Below, one piece after another: positions 28,301-38,612 of a stretch of 64,000 bases of DNA. Within the stretch, counting starts at the first letter, position 1; the number at the start of each line of letters is the position of its first letter. Location of the stretch: NCBI GenBank assembly GCA_013306675.1, contig JABLUY010000061.1, positions 1 through 64,000 on the forward strand. Direction: 5' to 3'. A program made the position numbers and the translations under genes. Under the pieces are notes generated by a model, which did no database searches, was not told the origin of the DNA, and saw only the letters and a program-made list of their open reading frames with translations. This DNA comes from Thraustochytrium sp. TN22 (taxonomy: Eukaryota; Sar; Bigyra; Thraustochytrida; Thraustochytriidae).

Positions 28301-30486
28301 TCGGGCGGGACCGCGTGGCGCCTGCGGTCGGAGCTGCTCGGCTTGAGGCGGCGCAGCATCTTGTGCATGTAGGACACGAGGGGGTGCGTGCGAGGCACGT
28401 CGACGATTGCGGGCGTGACCATGTCGATTTCAGACTTGGTCGGGCCGTGCGGGAAGCCGGAGCGATGGATGAGGTTGATGATGCCCTCCATGCGAAGGCG
28501 GCGGTAGACCTTGTCGGACATACCTGTGAAGAGGATGGTAAGCCCGCGGCTGGCGCCGTTGTTGCGGCGCGCGCGGCGCAACTTGCGCACCACCGGGTTG
28601 GACGAGAACCACGCGCAGCCGGAGGTTTGCGAGCCATCGGCGCTGGCGGCGCCATCATGGAACGGCTCGGCCGAGGCGTTGGCGCCGCGGCCAAAAGCGG
28701 CCGGCGCACCGGGCTGGGCGTCCGGCGGCGCATCGACGACAAGCTGTTGGATGAGTTCCATGAGCGCGCCGCAGGCGGTAAAGTCGACGCCGTAGACGTC
28801 CTCGAAGTCAAAGACGAGCGTATGAATGCTGCGCTCCTGCGGGAACTCGGAGTGCCGGCTCTGCGAGGCCTCCTCGGGCGCGTCGTGGTCGTCGTTGAGG
28901 TCGCGGTAGCCGTCGTCGAGGATGGACCAGACCAGGTCGGTAATCTGGTTGGCGGAGCCGAAGAAAATGTAGCGCTTGAGCTTGATGATGACAACCTGCG
29001 AGCTGAGGTGCTCGAGCTTGGCGTCCTCCTGCGAGCTGCGCACAACGGAGCTCTGAAAGTCGGACCCGCTGAGCACCGCCTTGACAACGCCAGTCTGCGA
29101 GTACTGCACGGCGAAGAGCACGAAGGAGGCCATGACACCGACAATGACCGAGACAAGCAGAGAGGTGGTCTGGCTGAGAATGACGATGGCCACGACCGTG
29201 AGATACTCGAGCAGCGAGAGGCGTGCCTGCACAAAGGTGTCCCACAGGTTTTCCACGATGAAGCCGAGGCCAGCGTAGATGAGCAGCGCGCCGATGAAGA
29301 AGCGCGGCAGGTAGTTGATGAGCGGGAAGCCGGCGAACCAGAGCGCCGCGTTGAAGAGGCCAGCCAAGATGCCCGGCAGTCGGCTGGTGGTGTTGTGGAT
29401 GATGCCCGAGTTAAGCGCGTTGAACTTGAGCTGGCCGTAGCCGGGCGCGCCGACCATGAAGACGAGCAAAAAGTGCGCCTTGCCGCCGAGCTGCATCTCG
29501 TGGTCATAGTCCAGCTCAGTGATGCCGAGCTTCTTCTTGGTGCCGGCGATCTTGAGCAGTGAGTCGAGGGTGACGATGATCAGCATGACGAAGAGCTCCG
29601 GCAGCGCAGCGGAGAAGGCGTCCCAGTCGATATAGTCCGTCTGGCCGTAACTGAACTTCCACTGGTCTGTGAGCAGGACCGCCTCGTACTCCTCGTAGAG
29701 CCAGCCACACGTGAGGCCGTGGCCGCGATCGTGGCAGAGGTTGATCTCGCGCACGTGCTCCAGGTCGGACCCGAGCGCGTACACCACGACGTAAAATAGC
29801 AAGTACGGCCCGAAGAGCAGCAGCGGGATGGTGTAGATGGGCTCGCCAATGTGGAAGCGCTTGGTGCAATAGAGGCCGACGCCGATGGGCACGGCCGGCG
29901 CCAGGAGCGCCCAGAACTCCCAGTAGTTCAGGTGGTGCGGGAGCTCGTCGCCCACGGCAGACTTGACGGCCTTGATGATGACAATGACACCGACCGAGGC
30001 CAGAAAGCCGCTGAGCACAGCCGCCGGCACGAACTGCACGACGCGGGTGAGGCGGAAGTGGCCCAGAGAATAGAAGAGCACCGACACGAGCGCCGAGCCG
30101 AAGACGATGGAGAAGAGCACGGTCGTAAGCACATACTGCGTACGGATCTCCTCGGACTCGCCGGCGTGCTTCGAATCCACGCTCGAGCGGATCGCCTCGG
30201 CCGCCGACGCGAAGAAGATGGTCGGGTTGATGTCAGGCCCTGCGATGGTGACCGCCGAGTCGCTGTAGGTGGCGAAGGTGAGGCCTAGAATGGCGGCGCT
30301 CGTGATCTGCGTGGCTGCACCCACTGGAATAAACGGCGCCAAACCGTCGTCGGGGCCGAAGATGAGGCTCGAGAAGACGTAGCAGAAGCTAAGCATGAGC
30401 AGGCCGTTCACCACGCCGCTCAGCACCTCCGTCGTCAGCTGCATCATCTTGCCCGGCCCCTTTTTGCCCTTTGCGTGCGCCCCCAT
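25344..30486 (-). CDS. SulP anion transporter with STAS, cyclic-nucleotide-binding and EF-hand-like domains (frame interrupted)
   Basis: The first frame starts at the ATG at 30486. About 12 membrane segments fill residues 15-470 (MMQLTTEVLSGVVNGLLMLS onward), a SulP core. A STAS domain spans about 490-690 (VVIIKLKRYIFFGSA; VFDFEDVYGVDFTACGAL). A cNMP-type domain lies at about 885-1000 (RVPRGVRLITAGQINPHLFL; GAFINEDALF; DEDCTLLAISRESL). This frame ends at 26752. From about 26800 the minus strand is open in another frame to 25344, encoding a Ser-rich linker and EF-hand-like helices (FEADVSGNDAVSFEDLVETL). The frames meet at seven G (26797-26803); a one-base error there, or a true frameshift, would explain it. 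No splice signals were seen. SulP-STAS-cNMP proteins of fungi and protists are poorly characterised and probably vacuolar or plasma membrane transporters. Confidence 0.85.
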
Positions 30487-32139
30487 GGCGCCCGGCCGCT
30501 CAGCCCGCGCCGAGCGCGCGGGCGAGCGAGTGCGCGAGTGAGGGAGTGAGCGAGTGAGCGAGCGACGAGCAAGCCTGTGCAGGAGGGCCTCCACCGCCGT
30601 CACCTGCGCCGCCGCCGCCGCCGCCGCCGCCTCCGCTGCCGCCGCCGCTGCCGCCGCCGCCGCTCGCGTCCGTCCGGGGCCGCCTCGCCCCTGGCGGCTC
30701 CCTCTCGGTCTGCCTGTCGGCCGCTCCACGCGGACGACAGCGTCGGTGAAGCTGCCCCGCTTCTCCGCCGCCGCCGCCCCCTCCTGCCCCGCCTCCGGCG
30801 CCTCCTGCTCCGACAGTGATGGTGAGTGAAGCCGCTCTCGCGCCCTCGGCTATCAACTAGCCGGACAGTAGTCCACGCGCTATCAACCTAAGTAGCCGTG
30901 GACTGTCCACGCACTCCCAACGACGCCCGCCGCCGTCGCCGCCGGCAGCAGCCGTCACCGCCGCTGCGACCGATTGAACTCAGCAGCGACGGTCGCGGCC
31001 GCTGGCCAGGCCTCCCGCCCCGCCGGCGCTCGCCCGCGCAGGCGCCCGCGCCGCGCGCGTCGGGCCGGGCGACCTCGGCGCGACGCCCCGATCGACAGCG
31101 ATTTGAATTTCCGTCTGCGTGGCGACGTGCCCTCTGGAGCCAAACGCCGCGTGCCGCCCCCCACCGCCCACTGGCACCGCGCCGGGGGGAGGGGCCTCGG
31201 CGAGGGCCCCTCCTGCGCCCCTGGGTCTTGGCCATCGGCGCCGAGCAGGCCTGCGCTCCAGTGGGCGCGGGGGCGCGCCGCCAGCCGCGAGCCGGCCGCG
31301 AATTCAAAAAGACTTGACAAAGGAGGCCTACTAGAGAGCTGCGGCCAGCCTGCGGAGCGGCATCCTGCGCCCGTCGCTGCGCGGCTGGCCCGCTGGCCCG
31401 CTGGCGTCCTGGCTGTCGCTAGCTTAGCTCTAGCGTCGCGGCGCGTCGCATCATTCGCGAAGTGCTGTCGTCGCCAGGGATTACGGGAACGCTTGGCCGT
31501 GAGACAAGAAAGAGCAGGGTCCCGTCGCTTTCAAGTTCACGGTCCCGCCGCCCGCGAGCCGTGGCCAGGAGCCGAGCGAGCGCGAGCGGCGAGCAGCGGC
31601 GGAGTAACGAACCAACGCGCCGCGCAGCCTTGGCTCCAAGCTAGCTAGCTGGCCTAGGCCTCTAGAGAGCACTGCATGAGGCAGCATGACACGGACGAGG
31701 GCGCAACCTGAAAGCGCTCGTACTGCGTACTACCAGGAGGTGCAGGATTCCACAGCTTCTTTGGCTGAATCAGGGCGGCGGGACGAGGCGCCAGCTCGCT
31801 AGCCAGCGACAAGCGGCAAGGCTATCGGCGCAGTTTGGCTCCTGCTGCCTTTGCCACGGCTACCCGGGGAGAAATCCTGAGGTTTGTCAAGCACAGCAAC
31901 GCAAGCAAAGGTTCATCAAGCAAACAAACTTCATCGACAAGCACTGGCAAGCAAAACCGCAGTCCTTGGCGGGGAGAAAACTTTCCTCTGGATGGTCATA
32001 TCGTTCGGTCTTCATCAGCAGCCACCCGGCTGCAGCAACCGGCCAGATACCACTCTGATACGCGAGACAGGCAGGCCAGGCAGGTCCTTGGTCATGGACT
32101 CAATGGACAGTGTGTTCGTGAGCCTATGCCCGGCGCCAC
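30487..32139. other. Long intergenic region
   Basis: 1.65 kb with no supported gene. The part near 30487-30790 is a GCC-rich leader of the transporter. A GTCCACG/CGTGGAC inverted motif recurs near 30870-30910, and CTAG-rich sequence lies at 31636-31668. Frames found here are low-complexity in translation. Confidence 0.55.
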
Positions 32140-33096
32140 TTACCGGGCTTCGCCGGGGGCGCCAGGGCACTCGCTCTCGTTCACGCAGGTCTGCTTGTCT
32201 GTGTCGAAAAGCTGGCCCTCCGGGCACATGCAGCCCCAGGAAGAGCCCAAACCGCAGAAGACATCGTCGTCGAGCTGCGAAGGGCAGACGGGAAGGCAGG
32301 TGCTCGGGCGCTCGCCCCAGACCTGACCGTCCGGGCACTGCATGCACGAGCCCTCGGCGCAAGGCGTGCAGGCGTCCTCGGTGACGCACTTGTCGAGAAC
32401 CCTGTCGAGGACGTAGCCCGGCTTGCAACGGCAGCCGTAGTTGACCTCCTCGGTGCAAATGAGGCCAAAATCGTGGCCGTCGCAAGCCTCGGCGCAGCCG
32501 CTGGAGCGGTAAAGGCGGAAGAGGCCCTTGGTGCCGTCCGGGTCGCACGTGTTGGCGGAGCACGCGTACCAGACGTGGCGCGGCTTGATGCACTTTTGAG
32601 TGATGGGGTCGTAGACCTTGTTGGTCGGGCAAGCGCACTCGCGGCCGTCGATACCCGTGTCGAGGCCGATGTCGAGGCAGTCGCCCGAGTCATCCTTGCA
32701 GATCTGCGTGCACACGCCACGCTCTTCAGTCTTGCGCGCGATGAGGTCGCCCGGGCAGCAGCCCGAGACGCAAAAGCCGTTCTCGTTCATCCAGTCGCCC
32801 GCCGGGCAGCCGCAGCCGGCCTCCTCGAGCGTCACGGAGTCATCGGTCTTACACGAGCCATACGAGCTGCCGGCCTCGAGCCACACCTGGTTCTTGGCGC
32901 ACGCGCACGTCTTGACCACACCGTCCGCCGCGCGAGTCGTGTCGTCCTCCGTCTTTCTGCACTTGAGCCCTCTCTGGCACTCGGACTTGCGCCGGCACTC
33001 GCCGCCGTACGAGGCCTTTTCCTGCTTGCCCTCACCCACCGCAGCCGCCACCGCCAGCACCGCCGCCGCCGCGCAGAGCGCCGCACGCACGCGCAT
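32140..33096 (-). CDS. Secreted cysteine-rich protein, TIL-like repeats (copy 1)
   Basis: A 318-residue protein with a signal peptide (residues 1-21, AALCAAAAVLAVAAAVG). The rest is rich in regularly spaced cysteines. It holds YGGEC, CRCKPGYVLDRVLDKC, CPDGQVWGERPSTCLPVC and CMCPEGQLFDTDKQTC; the last two look like trypsin-inhibitor-like (TIL) or EGF-like units. It is co-linear throughout with the paralogue at 34427-35377, sharing YGGEC, CCPGDL, DDSGDCLD and TCDPxGxxGLFRL. No membrane segment is present after the signal peptide, so an extracellular or wall location is likely. Its stop codon lies inside a strong splice-donor-like string (CGGTAAGT on the coding strand), so a further exon cannot be ruled out, though the paralogue ends at the same place without one. 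Function unknown. Confidence 0.85.
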   Translation of the reverse strand: MRVRAALCAAAAVLAVAAAVGEGKQEKASYGGECRRKSECQRGLKCRKTEDDTTRAADGVVKTCACAKNQVWLEAGSSYGSCKTDDSVTLEEAGCGCPAGDWMNENGFCVSGCCPGDLIARKTEERGVCTQICKDDSGDCLDIGLDTGIDGRECACPTNKVYDPITQKCIKPRHVWYACSANTCDPDGTKGLFRLYRSSGCAEACDGHDFGLICTEEVNYGCRCKPGYVLDRVLDKCVTEDACTPCAEGSCMQCPDGQVWGERPSTCLPVCPSQLDDDVFCGLGSSWGCMCPEGQLFDTDKQTCVNESECPGAPGEAR

Positions 33097-34426
33097 TCTT
33101 AACTCTTAGCTCTGCACTGCTCTGTTCTGCTCTGCTCTACCTCGGTCCTTGCGTGCGTGTCCCGCGTCCCGCGGGATGCCGATGCCCAGGACGTGGGCAC
33201 GGAGCCGCACACAGTCGGTCTGCCGCCGCTCGCCGCTCGCCGCCCAGCCGCGCCGCGCGCCGGCCGTACGCCTCCCCCGTGCGCCCGTGCGCCCGCTCGC
33301 CCGCTCGCCCGCCCGTGGCCGCTCGCTCGCTCGCTCGCTCGCTTCTTGATTCACGATTGCTACGAGTGGCCGGCCTCGCGCGCGCGTGCAGTGCGGGGCG
33401 GGACTGACTGCGCCATTGTGCCCTTGTGGCAGCGCGCGCAAGGTGCCGCTGCACTGCCGCACAAGTCGGCCTTGCGCTGCGCCCACTTTGTGCGCGCGCC
33501 CGCAGCTGTTGCCCATCGTGGCCGGCCGGCCATCCGAGTACTCCATCCAATCAATCCACTTGCCAGCACTTGCCAGCCAGGCCGGCCGAGCGGCCTCGGC
33601 TGGCTCGCGCGCGCCGGCCAGCCTCGATCGCGGCCGCGATCGGCTCCGCGAGGGCGAAGGCGAGCCGCGAGGGCGCGAGGCGAGCGCGCGCGCGCGCGCG
33701 CGAGCGAGCGAGCGAGTGAGCGAAGGCAGCCAGGCTGAGCCAGCCGCCAGGCCGAGCCTCCGAGGCGAGCCACCCCGCAGCTCGCGGACGGAGCCCGACT
33801 TGGGGCGTGCCAGGGCGAACAGCTGGGCCGAGGCGGGGGCGCGCTGGAAGGCGACGCTACCCTCGTGCGTCGGTCTCGCATGGATTGGCCGAGCTTGTGC
33901 TGCCGCTGCTGCCCGCTGCCGGCCCGGAGTGCTGCTGCAGCTGCGCATTGGTGCCGAGAGCTGTGTCTACAGGCTACGAAACCTGACGAAACTTGGGCCA
34001 TGGCTGTCTGTCTGTCTGTATGTATGTCCGTCTGTCTGTCTGTGCCTCTGTCTGCCTGACATCACTGGTGGCAGTGACAGGGCTCAGAGCATGTCTTCGG
34101 GGGTTCACTGCAGCATGTCTTCAGGTTCACTGCAGCCAGCCATGAGTCACGATGGTCGCTGATCGTCGCTCTCACTGTCGTCAGCCAGTGTCCTCACTGG
34201 CAGTTGGCTGGCAGCAGCCTGTTCAGACTCTCGTCTCGGTTCTGAGTGTACAACGACCCGCGACACGTTGGCGCCCTGCGGCCAGCGAGGCGTGTGCCAA
34301 GCTGCAATGGCAAGCAAGAGCAATCGTCACGATAACGGTGATTCTTGATTTTGTCCAAGCACTAGGTTAGTACAATCAACTTGAAGACGAGAGAGAGGGC
34401 GCAGGGCGCGGTCCCTTTTTGCTTCA
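33097..34426. other. Intergenic region between cysteine-rich paralogues
   Basis: 1.33 kb without a supported gene. It contains CGCT repeats (about 33314-33342), CG/GAGC runs (33690-33722) and a CTGT tetranucleotide array (34004-34057). Confidence 0.6.
34004..34057. repeat. (CTGT)n microsatellite
   Basis: About 50 bp of CTGT units with a TGTA interruption, lying in the gap between the two cysteine-rich genes. Confidence 0.9.
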
Positions 34427-35377
34427 TCACATCTCGGGGTTGGCACCGGGACAGTCGTGCTCCGCGACGCAAGCCTCGAGGTCGGCATCGAAGAGCTCCC
34501 CGTCGGGGCACATGCAGCCATAGCTGGAGCCGAGAGCGCAGGTAGTGTTGGCGCTGAGCTGCGAGGCGCAGGTCGGGATGCAGGCGGAGGGGCGCTCGGC
34601 CCAGACCTGGCCGTCAGGGCAGGACAGGCACGCGCCGTCGCTGCAGGGCGTGCAGTCATCGGCCACGACGCACTTGTCCTGCACCTTGTCGAAGACGTAG
34701 CCCGGCTTGCAGCGGCAGCCGTAGTTCACGAACTGCATGCAGATGTCGCCGACGTCGTGGCCCGGGCAAGTCTCCATGCAGGAGCTCGAGCGCAGGAGCC
34801 TGAAGAGGCCCATGGAACCGGTCGGGTCGCAGGTGTTCTTGCTGCAGAGCGCCTCGGCGTCCGTGCTCTCGATGCAGACCTGGTCGATCGGGTCGAAGAC
34901 CTGGCCCACGGCGCAGGCGCACGCACGGGTCTCCAGGCCCACGTCGATCCCGAGATCCAGGCAGTCGCCCGAGTCGTCCTGGCACAGCGTAGTGCAGATG
35001 CCACGCGCCTCGACGCGGCGCGCGACGAGGTCGCCCGGGCAGCACTCGGTCACGCAGTAGTTGATCTCGTTCATGAGGTACCCGGGCTCGCAGCCGCACC
35101 CGGCCTCCGTGGGTACGGCGCTGCCGTCGCACATCTCGTACTCGTGCGAGTCGACCCAGTCCTGGTTCTTCATGCACAGGCAGAGCTTGCTGTCCGCCGC
35201 GCTGCGATCATCCGCGGTCTCACCCGGCCGCTTGCACCGCAGGTCGCCCTCGCACTGGCTGCGCGACGTGCACTCGCCGCCGTAAGCCAGCTTCACCTTG
35301 GCGCCCGTACCGCTGGCCACGAGCACGGCCATGGCGACGGCGGCCGCCACGGTCTTGAATCGGGTCGCTGCGCCCAT
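34427..35377 (-). CDS. Secreted cysteine-rich protein, TIL-like repeats (copy 2)
   Basis: A 316-residue tandem paralogue of the gene at 32140-33096. The signal peptide covers about residues 1-25 (VAAAVAMAVLVASGTG). Cysteine spacing is conserved along the whole length: YGGEC, CGCEPGYLMNE, CCPGDLVARR, DDSGDCLDLG, NTCDPTGSMGLFRLL, NYGCRCKPGYVFDKVQDKC, CPDGQVWAERPSACIPTC and CMCPDGELFDADLEAC. The many near-identical blocks show a gene duplication in the same orientation. Divergence is highest in the stretch after residue 45, where the linker between cysteines differs. Function is not recognised; protease inhibition or adhesion are possibilities drawn only from the fold type. Confidence 0.85.
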   Translation of the reverse strand: MGAATRFKTVAAAVAMAVLVASGTGAKVKLAYGGECTSRSQCEGDLRCKRPGETADDRSAADSKLCLCMKNQDWVDSHEYEMCDGSAVPTEAGCGCEPGYLMNEINYCVTECCPGDLVARRVEARGICTTLCQDDSGDCLDLGIDVGLETRACACAVGQVFDPIDQVCIESTDAEALCSKNTCDPTGSMGLFRLLRSSSCMETCPGHDVGDICMQFVNYGCRCKPGYVFDKVQDKCVVADDCTPCSDGACLSCPDGQVWAERPSACIPTCASQLSANTTCALGSSYGCMCPDGELFDADLEACVAEHDCPGANPEM

Positions 35378-36354
35378 GGTCTACTTGATGAAAAGTTGTC
35401 GTCCTTCGGCTGGCGGAGCGAGCCGGAAAGCGCGAGCGCAGGCCAGAACCTGGGCGCGAGCGCGGCACAGTCGGGTGCCGAGAACCAAGGTACGCCTGGC
35501 GATCTGCGGCGATCTTTTGTTTGTTGCGCGTTTGCTGCCGGCCGACCGGCGCAGGCGCGCGCGCGAGCTCCGGACGCCTTCAGCCACTGGCTAGCCTTCA
35601 GCCAGGCTGCACGTCATGCCAAGCTGCCTGCACACGCTCGGCGCCGGGATTTGATTTGACTCAGTTGCGCGCGGTGGCCCCACAGGAGGAAAAATCGCTC
35701 GCCGCACGCGGCTCATGGCCGGGCTAGCTAGCTCGGAGCGGCGCCGGCCATGGCCGGCCGGCGCGGTGGCCGCGCCCTTTGAACGCCGTCAGCGCGCCGC
35801 CGGAGCGCCGCCCGACGCCGCCTCTGGACTAGCCTACCACTCTAGCTAGCTCTGCCGGCCACGGCCGCCGCGGCGCGCGGCGCTGCGCTGCTCACTGCGG
35901 AGCTCCACATACTTGGTTGCAGCTTCCGAACCAGCGCACACCGCGGGACGCAGCCTGCAGTGGCAGCAGGCGGGAAGGCTGCGAGGCAGCCAGGCGCCAG
36001 GCAGATGCCAGAAGCCTGCTCGGCTGCTGAGCGAGAGGGGCGGCAAGGCCGGGCCCGCGCGCGCGCGGCGCGGCGCGCGCGGCGTCGGCGGCCGCCGTGC
36101 GCCGCGCCGGAGCGGACACCGAGGGCGCCGCGCGGCCGCGCGTGGCCCGGGGGGTTCCCAGAAGCGGGTCGCCTGGCAGGCGTCCCGTCCCATCTCGGCG
36201 TCTCGTTGCCCCTGGCAGGGCCAGAGGACAGCACGGCGCCGCGCTCGGCGCGCCAAAGGCCGTGCTAGCCCATCAGAAGCATTTTGCGCCGCCGCACTGC
36301 AGGGGACAGCGGTCGGAGTATTACTCTCGGGTCCTGGCCTCTCGGAGCGATGAG

Positions 36355-36378
36355 CCACGATCGCGCGCGCGATCGTGG
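36355..36378. promoter_or_regulatory. Perfect 24-bp palindrome
   Basis: Arms CCACGATCGCGC and its reverse complement abut with no loop. Located in a 2.3-kb gene-free stretch. A protein-binding site or chance in CG-rich sequence; not resolved. Confidence 0.45.
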
Positions 36379-37507
36379 TCCATGAGCACCGGCTGCACAG
36401 CTGCGGCGCGCGGCGCTCGCGGCGACCGGCCGCGCCAGCCGGCCCGGCTGGCAAGCCATGGCCGAGAGCAGGCCGGGGCCGCGAGCAGGGCGGAGCGCGA
36501 GCCTGAGCCGCTCAGCCAGTCTCAATGCCATGCCATGCAGTGCAATGCATCACGGACGCACGCGGGACCGGGGTTGAGGCAACTCGATTGACTGCGGGTC
36601 GCTGCCGGCCGATCGCGCCTTGCCTCCCTCTCGGCGAGCTCAGCTCGCGCCGCCTCGGGCAGGAGGAGCAGGCCTGCGCGAAGCAAAAGCACGGCGGCAC
36701 GCGGCCCGAGCAGACCACAGGCGCAGAGGGGTTCACGGCAAGCACCCGGTCGACGGCGCTCGCGGCGCTGATCAGAGGAGGTCGTCGAAAGCGTTGGCAA
36801 GACGCGGAGCGCGCCGCCGATGCCACACAGCTTGGTGCTGCAGCTCTAGGCCGCATTGCCACTGTGGAAGAGGAGGGAGGGGGCCTCGGCCGGCGCCTTC
36901 ATCAGGGTCCTCAAGACTTTCTGAACGGCATCTAGCCGCAGCCAGGCCCGGCCGACCTCAAGGGGGAGCAGCACTGCAGCCACCAGTCAGTCACCAGCGA
37001 GGGAAAGAGGGAGCTGGAGGGAGAACAAGACGCCGGCGCGTGGCAGGCGGGCTCGATCGAGGCTCGAGGGCAGCGCGGGGCAGCCCAAGCCCTCGGCGTT
37101 GTCAGGCGGGCTGACCCGCGTCTCGCCGACCAGTCAAGAGCCGCGAAATTCGACGGGCTCGATCGAGCGACCAGCGACCGGGCCATGATGTCTGTCATTC
37201 TCTTTGTCTGTCTGTCTGCGCGCCGCGCCGCGCCCCGCCGCGCCGCGCCGCGCCGCGCCGCGTGCACATGCACATGCGAACGCACGCCGCCGATGTACAC
37301 TTCGCTTCCGCAGAAAAGGGAGCTTCCGCAGAAAAGGAAAACAGGTTGTTGTTTGGTTTGGTGCTCGTTTTGCTGTCTCTCATCATCACAAGGGGTCGTG
37401 GCCGAAGCAAAAGCTCGACCGATCAGCCAGGTTGGCTCGCTAGACGTCACGCAGCCATCGGCTCCTTGCCTCTGGCTTGTCGCCCTCGCCCCCCGGCCTT
37501 CAGCGCG

Positions 37508-37562
37508 TTCGCGTCGCGTCGCGTCGCGTCGTATCGTGTCGTGTCGTGTCGTGTCGCGTCGC
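37508..37562. repeat. (GCGTC)/(GTGTC)n pentanucleotide array
   Basis: About 55 bp of 5-bp units drifting from GCGTC to GTGTC, about 125 bp beyond the uL11 stop codon. Confidence 0.9.
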
Positions 37563-37688
37563 TTCGTGGCGTCTTGCGTCGCCGCGTTGCATCGTCCTTC
37601 CTCGCCTCGCCTCGCCTCGCCGGCTTTGCCACCTTGGCGCACCTTGGCCTTTGGCGAAGCGCGCTCAGATCATTGTAAGCCCCCCACC

Positions 37689-38147
37689 TTACACGACTTT
37701 GACGCCCATGGACTTGGCCGAGCCCAGCACGCTCTTACAAATGCCCTTGAGCGGCACAGACTGCAGGCCGGGGTCAGTCTGCTTGATCTTGGCGATCTCG
37801 TACACGGCCTTGATGGAGATGGTTGCCACGAATTGGTTGCCTGGCAAGGCAGCGCCCTTCTCGATGCCCGCGGCCTTCTTGATGAGCCAGCTCGTTGACG
37901 GCGTCTGTCTCGCGTTCCTTGTCAGCAATCAACCGCACTTCGCCGGGGTTCTTCTGTCTCCTCCCGCGCTTGAAACCTACCTTGGCGACAAAGTCGAAGG
38001 AACGGTCGCTGAAGGCCGTCAACTGCACCGGCAGCGGAGTCTCCGGCTTGTACGCCTCGGTTCTCGCGTTGAAGGCCTGCGCAGGCAGCACGCGGGTTAG
38101 TCTTTTCTTCTCGAGCGGCTTTCTGGCGCTCCAGCGCCCTCGCTCGA

Positions 38148-38184
<37 letters not shown>

Positions 38185-38407
38185 CACGGGCGTGGGCGCA
38201 GACACGCCGCCGCGCTCGCCCGCCCGGCCGCGCGTCGCGGCCGGGCGGGGCACGGCGGGCCGGGCCGGGCCGACCACCAGCCACACGTACCTTGCAAAAC
38301 TCCATCATGTTCACGCCCAGCGGGCCGAGCGCCTGGCCAATGGCCGGCGACGGCTTGGCCGCGCCCGCAGGCACGATCAGCCGCACGACGCCCTTGACGG
38401 TGGCCAT
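37689..38407 (-). CDS. MRPL11: Organellar (mitochondrial-type) ribosomal protein uL11, three exons
   Basis: Exon 1 (38407-38291) encodes 39 residues with [21 protein letters not shown], the L11 N-domain, here quoted for its key GxxLGPLGxNxxxFCK pattern. Intron 1 (38290-38077) starts GTACGT, has CTAAC and ends GCGCAG. Exon 2 (38076-37981) encodes [20 protein letters not shown] through DFVAK. Intron 2 (37980-37905) starts GTAGGT, has CTGAC and ends GACAG. Exon 3 (37904-37689) gives [17 protein letters not shown] and ends [14 protein letters not shown]. The product is 142 residues, bacterial L11 length, with each junction falling in a conserved block. [10 protein letters not shown] and SAKSMG match mitochondrial L11. 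It binds the GTPase-associated region of large-subunit rRNA. No cleavable presequence is seen. Confidence 0.92.
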
Positions 38408-38612
38408 CCTCCCCGCGCGCGCGAGGCCTGCCGCTCTCCCTTCGCTGCCTGCCTGCCTGCCTGCCTGTTTGCCTGCCTGCCTCTCTGTCTGGCAGGCGCC
38501 GGCCGCCGGCGTCCACGGCGCCAGCAGCTGAGCAGCGAGCGGCGCGCAGCGGCGCGCGGCCTATCCAGTCATAGCCCGCTTTGTGCTCCGCGACCGGCGG
38601 TCGCGACCGCGG
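38408..38612. other. Short intergenic gap with CTGC repeats
   Basis: 205 bp between the uL11 start and the end of the next minus-strand gene. It holds a (CTGC)n run near 38446-38480. Nothing else was seen. Confidence 0.6.

Larger units (their letters stand above)
35378..37688. other. Long intergenic region
   Basis: 2.3 kb with no supported gene. It contains CTAG-rich patches (35724-35735, 35846-35855), a perfect 24-bp palindrome (36355-36378), CCGCG repeats (about 37220-37262), a 14-bp repeat GCTTCCGCAGAAAA twice near 37306-37338, and a GCGTC/GTGTC array (37508-37562). An intron-rich gene here cannot be fully excluded. Confidence 0.5.

Noticed and set aside
26809-29562. Two long plus-strand frames opposite the SulP transporter
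   Set aside because: Translations are Arg/Val/Glu-rich with no hydrophobic or motif pattern; opposite strand has strong homology.
35378-37688. Possible gene in the 2.3-kb gap (frames near 36500-36950)
   Set aside because: Frames of about 100-160 codons on both strands with biased composition and no motif; evidence insufficient.
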